Origin: Siphonodentalium dalli
Taxonomy: Eukaryota; Mollusca; Scaphopoda; Gadilida; Siphonodentaliidae
Assembly (NCBI GenBank): GCA_032622095.1
Contig: CP136061.1
Location: forward strand, 221,065,148 to 221,129,147
Length of the DNA stretch: 64,000 nucleotides
Direction of reading: 5' to 3'
The position numbers and the translations under genes are program-made. This document shows, in pieces, positions 60,687-63,650 of the stretch. Position 1 is the first letter of the stretch; each line of letters begins with the position of its first letter. The notes under the pieces were generated by a model. The model was not told the origin of the DNA. It was given only the letters and a program-made list of their open reading frames with translations, and did not search any database.

Positions 60687-63054
60687 TATATACGTCGTAT
60701 AGACGCGAAGATTATAACATGTGTTAGTAATGTTATTGAAATGTTTATATGACGGGCACGTCTATTTAATATGTATGAAGAAAATGTCATTTGATATTCC
60801 CCCATATATAGATGCTTGTAGATGTGCGCGGGGAATTTGTAATGTTAATTTTGTTGACGCATATAAAGGTGTTCGATTGTACCGATGGTTATGGTGTGTA
60901 CACGCTTATACAGTGGAACACTATATATACACGAAATGTATATATGAGGGCGTGAGGCCACTAAAATAAATGATATTAGAGAACGCGGGCAATAGACCGC
61001 ATGATATATATCAACATTAAACGTTGTGCGCTTGTCTGAAGGACCTGAGATATAACGAATATATCTTTACGCGGGCCCGAGGTTCCCGATGGTTAAAACT
61101 AAATAGTTTACGCTTTATGAAGACGCACTGTTTGTTATACCATGAAATGGTGTGGACTGTGTGGGCGGAGACCCCCGATATAGTAACACTAAATTGTGTG
61201 AGCGAATGCTCGTATATATAGTGTGCGCGGGCATAAACGGTTTTTGATATGGTGACGAAAATATTGTTGGGTGTGAAGCTGAAGGATGCTATGATATGGA
61301 GCGAGGTTGCATGTGTTGTTGACATAAGCACTTAAATATATAATGCGTGGCCGTGAGTGCCTATAATAGATACATGTAGAAATGTTTATAAAACGCTGCG
61401 TGACCTTTCGATACTTATTCAAATATATTGTACCTAATGATACAATCGCACGCGACATGACATAGGGTCGTCAGCTTGATATATACAAAACTAGTGCGCG
61501 GCCGTTGATCATGTCCAAAAAATGTCAGATTTAGTAAGTATTTTCGTTATAAGAACTGGAATCGCGTTTTGGTACGCTTTAGTGCGAAGGCGACATGCCA
61601 TTATTAGAGCCAACGATTGTGTATTGATGTTAAAACCGATATACATGTTGTTATTTTGGTGTGCGAGCACTTGAATATATATAGCACTTTGGTGCACAGG
61701 TGTTAAACCTTGTTAACATGGTTTTAACAATCTCGGATTTATAAAGCCAAGGAATAGAATGGACTAGTGGACTCCGGCGCGGCTTGATGGCAATGATGGT
61801 GTCATCATTATTGGAGAATGGGGAATAACGGTAATTGTTGATGGATCACGGAAGCACGGACGCCAACCCATAGCAATATAGCTCAAACTTTATTCATCAA
61901 ATTGAGCTAAAAATGACTGCCTAACCAGTAACCCTAATAGTACGTCCCGCTTTAAAAACAGTTGAATAAAAAAAAAATTAATCTTGACATGTATTTTGAG
62001 CCAAATGTTCCACACTCTTGGGTTCCAAATAAATGTTTTATTATGTTTGTAAAAAAGATGAATAACTCTAGAATGGAAAACATGAACAAAACGATTGAAA
62101 TCTCTATTGAATGTCCTCACAGTAGTGAACATCCATACAAAATTTCATTGAGATCCGAGGATTACTATTCAAGTTATGACCTGAACAGACATTTGACGAA
62201 CCAAAAAGCCAACATTTCCAGATAAACAAAGATGAATAACTCTAGAATGGAAAATCTGAACAAAATGATGGAACCCTCTATTGAATGTCCGCATATTTGA
62301 GAACATTCAGAACAAATTTCATTGTGATCGGAGCACTACCAGAAAACTTTGGTTTGCCCATTGGAATGTCCCATATTTGGTCTAAAAACAAACTTTCTCG
62401 GCGAATGTTACGGTAAAATGTCAAAAATCAAGTGATAAACTCCCAATTGTTTAATCTTCATTGAACGCTAGAAATCAAATTCAACACACACGTGTACAGA
62501 GCGTCTTATTAAAAAATTACAATTCAATTTTGAGAGTATTAAATATTATGAAAGCAATACAAGACTTTTTAAAGTTTAATTGCTCGAAATCCTATCAACT
62601 GATGCGCATTCTATCCCGAATACAATAGGAGAAACAACTCTATTATTACTATTAACTCGTTTACCAGACATTTCATATAATTACAAATGTTATTTTTAAT
62701 TTTTAAGAGGTTATTTCGATCTTTCGTTATGTCTGAAGTAATTAATTTTATAAATGAAACAATTTTCAAAAGAAATTGTGCTGCATGATTGCATTTTTAT
62801 GTATTTACAAGTTGAAATGTTATTACATGCCAGTATATAATGATAATTTGGTCCCATTTTGGACATTTAAAACAGACCCGCTCATAAAATACATATCAAC
62901 TTCATGTCGATTCATAGAACGGATCTTGCTGGACAAGTACATATATAATGGAGACTATAAAACTTACTTGAATCTTTCTTTCTCATCAACATCTTCTGGT
63001 GGTTCCTTTGTTATATGCTCAACCATTAACTCCAAATTCTCTGGCTTTATAAGG
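10450..63054 (-). CDS. PPP6R3: Protein phosphatase 6 regulatory subunit 3-like gene (SAPS family), 23 exons, 5' end outside window
   Basis: This is a SAPS-family regulatory subunit that in other animals binds the PP6 catalytic subunit and directs it to substrates, mainly in the cytoplasm. I joined 23 minus-strand exons into 939 residues with no internal stop. Every intron has GT/AG borders and every phase matches. Diagnostic stretches are [100 protein letters not shown] and a C-terminal NGPV. From family knowledge, the order and spacing match vertebrate PPP6R3 (about 870 residues). Residues 1 to about 460 form the SAPS domain; the rest is an acidic, Ser/Thr-rich and probably disordered tail. 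The first in-window exon starts mid-codon after an acceptor, so the start codon and about 50-60 residues lie beyond 64000. Introns are swollen by transposons. Invertebrates usually have one PPP6R gene, so the '3' reflects best similarity rather than proven one-to-one orthology. Confidence 0.95.
10828..10968 (-). CDS. PPP6R3: PPP6R3-like exon 22, tail
   Basis: Residues 869-915 read [17 protein letters not shown], then [19 protein letters not shown] and so on. This Ser/Pro/Glu tail resembles the composition of the vertebrate C-tail. Acceptor ttttcag, donor CG/gtaagt. Phases join exon 21 (AA+C) and exon 23 (CG+G) without a stop. Confidence 0.88.
11140..13284 (+). mobile_element. TTAA palindromic MITE variant, split by an insertion
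   Basis: The left part (11140-11264) has ttaa then cctgtgccagtgcattctct and one complete palindrome. The right part (13179-13284) resumes the second palindrome and ends caaagggttaa. About 1.9 kb of unrelated DNA lies between them. Confidence 0.75.
11265..13178. mobile_element. 1.9-kb TIR element nested in a MITE
   Basis: Termini are cagggttcatacac and gcgtacgaaccctg, with direct flanks CTCTT on both sides (11260-11264, 13179-13183). Subterminal runs of 'ccataacttttcca / tttcaagacttt' occur near both ends. The superfamily is uncertain: the CAGGG ends recall hAT, but only 5 bp of duplication is visible. No recognised coding region. Confidence 0.75.
13449..13491 (+). repeat. 43-bp poly-G tract
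   Basis: An uninterrupted run of 43 G inside a fragment of the tagctcaactt family. Exact length in an assembly is unreliable. Confidence 0.8.
13550..14120. repeat. Fragment of the 155-bp-unit family plus G-rich repeat
   Basis: 13550-13870 repeats the 'ccaagatggc...ccgaatgaccc' units. 13870-14120 is a purine-skewed repeat (ggggtgggtgggtggacg...). Overlapping ORFs on both strands here reflect low complexity. Confidence 0.55.
14584..15247 (+). mobile_element. Helitron-like unit 1 of a six-unit array
   Basis: Starts tcatatatattttgaagacc and ends with the hairpin cccgaacaacgtcggg, a short spacer and CTAG before T. This matches Helitron rules (5' TC, 3' hairpin then CTRR, insertion between A and T). 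It contains about four direct units of roughly 120 bp (gatctcggaaacgggtggag...gcccgtgcgacgcc). No Rep/helicase ORF. Confidence 0.7.
15248..15832 (+). mobile_element. Helitron-like unit 2
   Basis: Starts tatattatatattttgggaa directly after unit 1 and ends cccggacgaagtcgggtcca then cctgctag. The interior has a (GT)n-like tract, the motif gatttcgatgaaacttggta (15321-15343), and repeated 'gaccttgaccttcaaaat' and 'aattcaaggtcaaatc' blocks. Confidence 0.72.
15833..16758 (+). mobile_element. Helitron-like unit 3
   Basis: Begins tctatactatatattttgag at the junction with unit 2 and ends gccagtggcgggctaacctg then ctag. A repeated 'acaacgacattgttggcgag' block lies at about 16398-16470. Confidence 0.68.
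16759..17552 (+). mobile_element. Helitron-like unit 4
   Basis: Begins tctactatatattttgagac and ends accagtggcgggctaacctg then ctag. It holds ggcgtt/gaagctc blocks shared with unit 6 and an A-rich 'aaaaattaaattaaaaaatt' tract near 17350-17520. Confidence 0.68.
17553..18162 (+). mobile_element. Helitron-like unit 5
   Basis: Same type as unit 1: tctcatatatattttgaaga start, three to four direct units of about 120 bp, end cccggacaacgtcgggctca then tcggctag. Overlapping ORFs on both strands are translations of the 120-bp units. Confidence 0.72.
18163..19042 (+). mobile_element. Helitron-like unit 6
   Basis: Same type as units 3 and 4, ending gccagtggcgggctaacctg then ctag before T. It contains a duplicated block 'cttagggcttcctaggaacg...tcatcgggtcagtttttccg' (about 18500-18560 and 18665-18735). 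Confidence 0.7.
19043..20600. other. Intron sequence, nothing recognised
   Basis: AT-rich part of the intron between exons 22 and 21. A minus-strand AATAAA at 20496-20501 could serve as a polyadenylation signal if this intron were retained. Confidence 0.5.
20601..20759 (-). CDS. PPP6R3: PPP6R3-like exon 21, tail
   Basis: Residues 816-868, Ser/Asn-rich, starting [19 protein letters not shown]. The acceptor is ttccag after a T-rich tract and the donor AA/gtaagt. The donor itself supplies an in-frame TAA (20597-20599), so intron retention would end the protein here. The next intron is 9.6 kb and full of Helitrons. Confidence 0.88.
21485..21626 (-). CDS. PPP6R3: PPP6R3-like exon 20, tail
   Basis: Residues 769-815 run from [19 protein letters not shown] to [12 protein letters not shown], a disordered, acidic tail. 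Acceptor tttcag, donor ACAG/gtgaga. The phase joins exactly to exons 19 and 21. Confidence 0.88.
22707..22851 (+). repeat. Tandem duplication, about 74-bp unit
   Basis: tgaggttttatttctttgtc...catactataaaaatctcc occurs twice in direct tandem, differing by one inserted T, just before exon 19. Confidence 0.85.
22899..22969 (-). CDS. PPP6R3: PPP6R3-like exon 19
   Basis: A 71-nt exon too short for ordinary ORF calling. It reads [17 protein letters not shown] then PKSNTY, recalling vertebrate 'LRSNSPVEMET'. It has a strong pyrimidine tract before tttcag, and donor ACT/gtaagt. Without it exons 18 and 20 join out of frame; with it the frame is exact. Confidence 0.9.
23640..23937 (-). CDS. PPP6R3: PPP6R3-like exon 18, Thr-rich tail
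   Basis: The longest in-window exon (298 nt, residues 646-744). It starts [12 protein letters not shown], like 'WSANFDVPMET' in PPP6R3. A Thr-rich low-complexity run encoded by GTT/TGT-type repeats follows, then repeated WAQFTN / WAEFSP / WADFTN motifs. The donor is GA/gtgagt. If the intron is retained, a TGA follows two bases later. Confidence 0.92.
24199..24422. mobile_element. TTAA MITE family 2, 224-bp copy
   Basis: Bounded by ttaaccctgtctatactaaa and tttagtatagaaagagttaa: inverted ends with TTAA at both borders. The interior has 'aggaaatgttcagataataag' type sequence. Related pieces are at 4310-4414, 23280-23420, 27777-27953 and 28470-28570. Confidence 0.78.
24657..24695. promoter_or_regulatory. 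Cluster of E-box sites
   Basis: CACGTG at 24657-24662 and 24671-24676, then CACATG at 24690-24695. It is intronic and possibly part of an unclassified repeat; a regulatory role is only a possibility. Confidence 0.3.
25527..25735 (+). repeat. 'aaagagcgt' direct repeat pair
   Basis: The block aaagagcgtccatg(t/c)ttccgtc...caataaagagcgttct occurs twice about 125 bp apart in an intron. The same 'aaagagcgt' word occurs in Helitron units 4 and 6. Confidence 0.6.
26839..26960 (-). CDS. PPP6R3: PPP6R3-like exon 17, Ser/Asp-rich tail
   Basis: Residues 605-645 contain [19 protein letters not shown] and EKMDVDSNE, matching 'STDSEESTDSEEED' and 'DKMEVDLSE' of vertebrates. Acceptor cccag. The donor AAG/gtttgc is weak, but its phase joins exactly to exon 18. 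Confidence 0.93.
27258..27421 (-). CDS. PPP6R3: PPP6R3-like exon 16, acidic DEEDIWEE motif
   Basis: Residues 550-604 include [19 protein letters not shown] and [12 protein letters not shown]. They match '[30 protein letters not shown]' of PPP6R3 in order and spacing. Acceptor tttcag, donor CAG/gtatga. Confidence 0.97.
27523..27856 (+). repeat. 167-bp tandem duplication with poly-G
   Basis: atatgacagaacagaacatg...ggaaatgttttaagataat occurs twice head to tail, each with a G run (22 G at 27553-27574, 24 G at 27716-27739). The duplicated part is the left half of a TTAA family-2 MITE. Confidence 0.85.
27777..27953. mobile_element. TTAA MITE family 2, 177-bp copy
   Basis: ttaaccctttctttactgaa at the left and atttagtaaagaaagagtta then a at the right, around a hairpin agttcaacaaacggcc / ...ttgttgaactta. 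Confidence 0.78.
28046..28106 (-). CDS. PPP6R3: PPP6R3-like exon 15
   Basis: A 61-nt exon for [20 protein letters not shown] (residues 530-549), matching the family 'PFDRI..INF' segment. Acceptor tttcag, donor AAT/gtaaga. A 52-bp (AT)n tract lies about 30 bp upstream of the acceptor on the transcript strand. Confidence 0.93.
28139..28192. repeat. (AT)n microsatellite
   Basis: About 26 uninterrupted AT units, close upstream of exon 15 on the transcript strand. Confidence 0.9.
29263..29473. mobile_element. 211-bp near-perfect palindromic MITE
   Basis: tacagtaatgccctaagtaa on the left is mirrored to the final ...gggcattactgta, with only a few central mismatches. This is the complete form of the family at 2473 and 3462. 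Transcribed RNA would form a hairpin with arms of about 100 bp. Confidence 0.9.
30250..30926 (+). pseudogene. Decayed transposon-associated protein with C-terminal CXC (tesmin/TSO1-like) cysteine cluster
   Basis: The intact last part (30435-30923) runs to [14 protein letters not shown] followed by CRK...PLCNCG.DC. That is a CXC-type cluster, known to bind zinc or DNA in tesmin/TSO1 proteins. Upstream, the same protein reads on in other frames. [20 protein letters not shown] (about 30328-30395) must shift by one base to join [14 protein letters not shown] (from 30397). Another shift lies near 30260, before [17 protein letters not shown]. Similar 'HALTGCDTTS ... PPTSD ... CGCK.GC' proteins are common as uncharacterised repeated proteins in cnidarian and mollusc genomes (recalled, not searched). 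At least two frameshifts make it a pseudogene. Confidence 0.72.
31070..31180 (+). repeat. 'ggcaatc / gattgcc' repeat with aattaagagggctg end
   Basis: Imperfectly palindromic block of 'attggctacggcaatcagca' words ending caaacaatctgaattaagag. An inverted relative is at about 46418-46500 and another piece at 46700-46780, so it is a separate small dispersed repeat. Confidence 0.5.
33138..33235 (-). CDS. PPP6R3: PPP6R3-like exon 14, conserved linker
   Basis: Residues 497-529, [19 protein letters not shown] then [13 protein letters not shown]. This is nearly identical to the vertebrate block and is the strongest pointer to PPP6R3 over PPP6R1 or PPP6R2. Acceptor catcag, donor GA/gtaagt. Confidence 0.97.
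33900..34560 (+). repeat. 161-bp tandem array, about 3.5 units
   Basis: The block cataccaaat/attgttgaaatcggttaata...gagatattgttgcaggagac recurs with starts near 33950, 34111, 34272 and 34433. The 231-codon ORF at 33596-34291 is read through this array and is not a gene. Confidence 0.85.
34658..34689 (+). repeat. 32-bp poly-C tract
   Basis: An uninterrupted C run at the end of the 161-bp array region. Other homopolymers: G at 33523-33535 and 47502-47525, and a 16-C run near 33783. Confidence 0.8.
35130..35219 (-). CDS. PPP6R3: PPP6R3-like exon 13, acidic linker
   Basis: A 90-nt exon, phase 0 at both ends. Residues 467-496 include [17 protein letters not shown] and end TSLQQ, like 'HSSSDDEIDFKE...DSSLQQ' of PPP6R3. 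The acidic Ser cluster suggests CK2-type phosphorylation (inference). Donor CAG/gtttgt. Confidence 0.96.
35972..36057 (-). CDS. PPP6R3: PPP6R3-like exon 12, end of SAPS domain
   Basis: Residues 439-466, [19 protein letters not shown] then TNKKNDVEL. This matches 'LPDEVRERWETF...ETNKRNTVDL' of the family. Acceptor ttgcag, donor TTA/gtaagt. Confidence 0.96.
36313..36431 (-). CDS. PPP6R3: PPP6R3-like exon 11, SAPS domain
   Basis: Residues 399-438 contain [19 protein letters not shown], matching '[19 protein letters not shown]' of PPP6R3. Acceptor tttcag, donor ACA/gtgagt. Confidence 0.97.
36510..36610 (+). repeat. 'ggttctcgggcaattttttt' repeat, copy 1
   Basis: Shares gttctcgggcaatttttttt...aatgagggagggagggtttta with 44571-44660. 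A short dispersed repeat of unknown class. Confidence 0.6.
36863..37004 (+). repeat. Six GAACTGTTG-type motifs at about 21-bp spacing
   Basis: aactgtt starts at 36863, 36884, 36934, 36955, 36977 and 36998, mostly as cgaactgttgcccg or cgaactgttgactggc. A TGACGTCA palindrome sits in the one long gap (36920-36927). The surroundings are GC-richer than the rest of the intron. Confidence 0.7.
37134..37310. repeat. 177-bp near-perfect palindrome
   Basis: aagcaattatttcatgtgtc...gaactgttgccctcggcc is followed at once by its complement to ...gacacatgaaataattgctt, with few mismatches. The centre repeats the GAACTGTTG motif of the adjacent cluster. Confidence 0.88.
37134..37999. other. Remaining intron between exons 11 and 10
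   Basis: Beyond the palindrome there is a long T run (about 37590-37619) and a short block 'aaaaaggcctaatgcggccc'. No exon seen. Confidence 0.4.
38000..38064 (-). CDS. PPP6R3: PPP6R3-like exon 10, SAPS domain
   Basis: A 65-nt exon. Residues 377-398 are [19 protein letters not shown] followed by QTE, matching the family 'LFQKCQLIERILEAWE'. Acceptor tttcag, donor GA/gtaagt. Confidence 0.96.
38766..40706. mobile_element. TA-flanked 1.9-kb insertion (mariner-like borders)
   Basis: Inverted ends ccttactcctatttaa / ttaaatacgagtaagg sit between TA dinucleotides (38764-38765, 40707-40708), with further arm homology 'cgcgcagtactattttt'. The interior holds a 161-bp tandem array (39180-39760) and another block with 'tatgtggct' / 'agccacata' ends (about 39810-40275). 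No transposase recognised. Confidence 0.68.
39180..39762 (+). repeat. 161-bp tandem array, about 4 units
   Basis: Units start near 39231, 39391, 39552 and 39715. Each contains aaaattattgaaatcggttc followed by cataattttctaagtcaaaa. Period and core resemble the array at 33.9-34.56 kb although most of the unit differs. It ends in (gacg)n. Confidence 0.85.
42146..42271 (-). CDS. PPP6R3: PPP6R3-like exon 9, SAPS domain
   Basis: Residues 335-376 begin [19 protein letters not shown]. 'FFKYTWNNFLHTQVE' is the most recognisable SAPS block. Both borders are phase 0: acceptor tttcag, donor AAT/gtaagt. Confidence 0.97.
43794..43952 (-). CDS. PPP6R3: PPP6R3-like exon 8, SAPS domain
   Basis: Residues 282-334 (159 nt, phase 0) read [19 protein letters not shown] then [13 protein letters not shown] and end GTIGTLL. 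'[10 protein letters not shown]' is a family signature. Acceptor ttttag, donor CTA/gtaagt. The true donor at 43788-43793 (acttac on the plus strand) has a near-copy, acttat, at 43772-43777. Confidence 0.96.
44400..44540 (+). repeat. 'taacccatcccttggcg' repeat, copy 1
   Basis: aacccatccctcggcgttag...tatgatcggaatcataa and 'ttggatttatgggtc' recur in the same order at 48418-48560. Confidence 0.6.
45805..45995 (+). repeat. Tandem duplication, about 100-bp spacing
   Basis: ggcctaaactaacatccaaa...ttatcatcccgaaacaaaaat occurs twice in direct orientation. Each unit includes a ccaaatttcattccattcag variant of the recurrent motif. Confidence 0.82.
46157..46283 (-). CDS. PPP6R3: PPP6R3-like exon 7, SAPS domain
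   Basis: Residues 240-281 end [13 protein letters not shown], equal to the family 'LGSFHELLLEPPKK' block. The preceding acidic/polar stretch replaces the Cys-rich loop of vertebrate proteins. Acceptor ttccag, donor AAG/gtatgt. Confidence 0.97.
47015..47131 (-). CDS. PPP6R3: PPP6R3-like exon 6, SAPS domain
   Basis: Residues 201-239, beginning [19 protein letters not shown] and ending LLEFKGQM. They correspond to the family stretch before the variable loop. Acceptor ttccag, donor AA/gtaagt. The split codon gives Asn with the next exon. Confidence 0.95.
47810..47931 (-). CDS. PPP6R3: PPP6R3-like exon 5, SAPS domain
   Basis: Residues 160-200 contain [19 protein letters not shown] and [11 protein letters not shown], matching 'NASQSLCEIVRL' and 'EPDPLLATLEK' of the family. 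Acceptor tttag, donor CA/gtgagt. The split codon gives Gln. Confidence 0.97.
48256..48321 (-). CDS. PPP6R3: PPP6R3-like exon 4, SAPS domain
   Basis: A 66-nt exon, phase 0 at both ends. Residues 138-159 are [15 protein letters not shown] followed by KPDKDDE, matching the family 'WLNEEKIIQRLV' block. Acceptor gacag, donor GAG/gtaggt. Confidence 0.95.
48418..48600 (+). repeat. 'taacccatcccttggcg' repeat, copy 2
   Basis: Second copy of the block at 44400-44540. It ends in a degenerate 'agagaatgaatgcactggta' resembling the TTAA MITE palindrome arm. Confidence 0.55.
49030..49425 (+). repeat. 'gtttaccatac' dispersed element, copy 1
   Basis: Shares with 53825-54140 the order aaaagggccataactcagtt, aaacccatattcgaactc, ccaaatttggttgcgatcag, a (gacg)n tract, and the terminal palindrome gtttaccatactatggtatg. 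Confidence 0.72.
51191..51209 (+). repeat. Interstitial TTAGGG triplet
   Basis: gttagggttagggttaggg, three telomere-type hexamers inside an intron. Too short to be a telomere. Confidence 0.8.
51291..51431 (-). CDS. PPP6R3: PPP6R3-like exon 3, SAPS domain
   Basis: Residues 91-137 (47 codons, phase 0 at both ends) run from [15 protein letters not shown] through [15 protein letters not shown] to [19 protein letters not shown] is a family hallmark. Acceptor tttcag, donor CAG/gtttgt. Confidence 0.97.
51534..52786 (+). mobile_element. 1.25-kb TIR element with an unrecognised decayed ORF
   Basis: The left end ggccatacacacttaatagt then tcgtttctcagggat is mirrored at the right by atccctgagaaacaaactat then taagtttatatggcc. 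A copy of a coding-like sequence lies inside (51791-52350). Target duplication is not certain. Confidence 0.62.
51791..52350 (+). pseudogene. Unrecognised protein-coding remnant
   Basis: ATG in good context (acaaaATGGCG) opens 90 codons, [19 protein letters not shown] and on, with acidic [19 protein letters not shown] (52061-52063) interrupts, then the same frame continues with [15 protein letters not shown] and [12 protein letters not shown]. The end makes better protein sense one frame over, [19 protein letters not shown] then [12 protein letters not shown] and a stop near 52350. AATAAA follows at once. I do not recognise the family. One stop and a probable frameshift suggest a decayed gene of the surrounding element. 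Confidence 0.45.
52798..53527 (-). mobile_element. Helitron-like element on the minus strand
   Basis: On the minus strand it starts tctattatatattttgaaag at 53527 and ends with the cccggacgaagtcgggtcac hairpin then cttctag at 52798. It includes one 120-bp unit as in the 14.6-18.1 kb array and the cataccaagtttcat-type motif near 53430-53452. Confidence 0.78.
53825..54140 (+). repeat. 'gtttaccatac' dispersed element, copy 2
   Basis: Direct-orientation copy of the block at 49030-49425, ending in the palindrome gtttaccatactagtatggt then atgggtaaac. Confidence 0.72.
54384..55499. mobile_element. 1116-bp hAT-like non-autonomous element
   Basis: Inverted ends tagtgttgaaacgactag / gtcgactaattgtttcaaca then cta, flanked by an exact 8-bp duplication, TGCCAAAG (54376-54383, 55500-55507). 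Subterminal 'tagtcgactagtcg' repeats lie at both ends. No transposase ORF. Confidence 0.88.
55582..55981 (-). mobile_element. TTAA palindromic MITE, copy 4 (complete, 400 bp)
   Basis: TTAA at both ends with ccctttacccaac / gttgggtaaaggg termini and both internal palindromes. Orientation is opposite to copies 1 and 5. Confidence 0.88.
56315..56498 (-). CDS. PPP6R3: PPP6R3-like exon 2, SAPS domain
   Basis: Residues 30-90 include [19 protein letters not shown] and [17 protein letters not shown], two of the most conserved SAPS blocks. Borders are tttcag and ATG/gtaagt. The first base completes the Lys codon split with the previous exon, giving the family 'KYPN'. Confidence 0.97.
57255..57912 (+). 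mobile_element. Left part of a fourth tagctcaactt-family copy
   Basis: From gtagcacaacttggagagac through 'ccaaaggatttagtcatgca' and 'tccaagatggctgctgctga'. The matching right end (gctcaaactttattcatcaa then attgagcta) is at 61838-61909, so about 3.9 kb of other DNA lies between. Confidence 0.6.
57913..61837. other. 3.9 kb of unclassified inserted DNA
   Basis: Separates two parts of one repeat copy. It holds (AT)n tracts, tatatgcgtatgcatgcg-type sequence and a Helitron (59842-60636). No exon or transposase recognised; ORFs are short and overlap on both strands. Confidence 0.45.
59842..60636 (+). mobile_element. Helitron-like element inside an (AT)n microsatellite
   Basis: Starts tctattatatattttggaag after ...atatata and ends cccggacgaagtcgggtcac then cttctag, followed by tatatata. 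The AT runs 59791-59841 and 60637-60683 are therefore two halves of one tract. It carries gatttcaatgaaacttggta (59923-59944) and the aattcaaggtcaaatc block. Confidence 0.82.
62051..62345 (+). repeat. Tandem pair, about 174-bp unit
   Basis: agatgaataactctagaatg...aatttcattg(a/t)gatc(c)gag occurs at about 62056 and 62229. Each copy carries the recurrent aatttcattgagatccg-type motif. Confidence 0.75.
62968..63054 (-). CDS. PPP6R3: PPP6R3-like exon 1 of 23 in window
   Basis: Encodes residues 1-29 of the in-window protein, [15 protein letters not shown] followed by [13 protein letters not shown]. This matches the family segment before 'RYKYPN' that contains the EEPPQDMDEK motif. The acceptor is ttgcag and the donor AA/gtaagt. 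The exon opens one base into a codon, so at least one upstream coding exon lies beyond the window. Confidence 0.95.
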
Positions 63055-63251
63055 CTGCAATTCAAAACAAGTCACAATGTGAAAATATTCTAAAGTTTAT
63101 GATCAAAGGATCTTATCGAACCAAGACAAATCTTATTTATTCTGTCCTTCGATTCTGAGGCGCACCTGGATTGAAAAGTAGCCCGGTGAGGGTTGGGATA
63201 GTCTTAGAAGTCATAGCATCAAAGGTTATACATTTACACTGGAGTGTTTTT

Positions 63252-63650
63252 TTAACCCTTTACCCAACAGAACGGCCCTGTGCCAATGCATTCTCTTATA
63301 TATGCGAGTCGACCATAGGTCGCCTCGCATATATAAGAGAATGCATTGGCTTAACACATTAAAAATTATAAAATTGTTAAAGAATGTAAGAAAAATGGTA
63401 AAAAGTGTTAAAAAAAGATTTGTTTTAGGCCAATGCATTCTCTTATATATGTGAGGCGACCTATGGTCGACTCGCATATATAAGAGAATGCATTGGCACA
63501 GGGCATAACTGTAACTATCACAATGTGGTCAAGGAGCCGGTTCCAATGATATCCATATGTGTATGGTTCTATTGAGACAGACCGAAGATATTTTAGGCTG
63601 TTGAAGCTTTACTTGGCCGGTTTTGGCCGGTTTGTTGGGTAAAGGGTTAA
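63252..63650 (+). mobile_element. TTAA palindromic MITE, copy 5 (complete, 399 bp)
   Basis: ttaaccctttacccaacaga to tttgttgggtaaagggttaa with both palindromes. It is nearly identical to copies 1 and 4, which implies recent movement (inference). It lies in the intron upstream of the first in-window exon. Confidence 0.9.
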
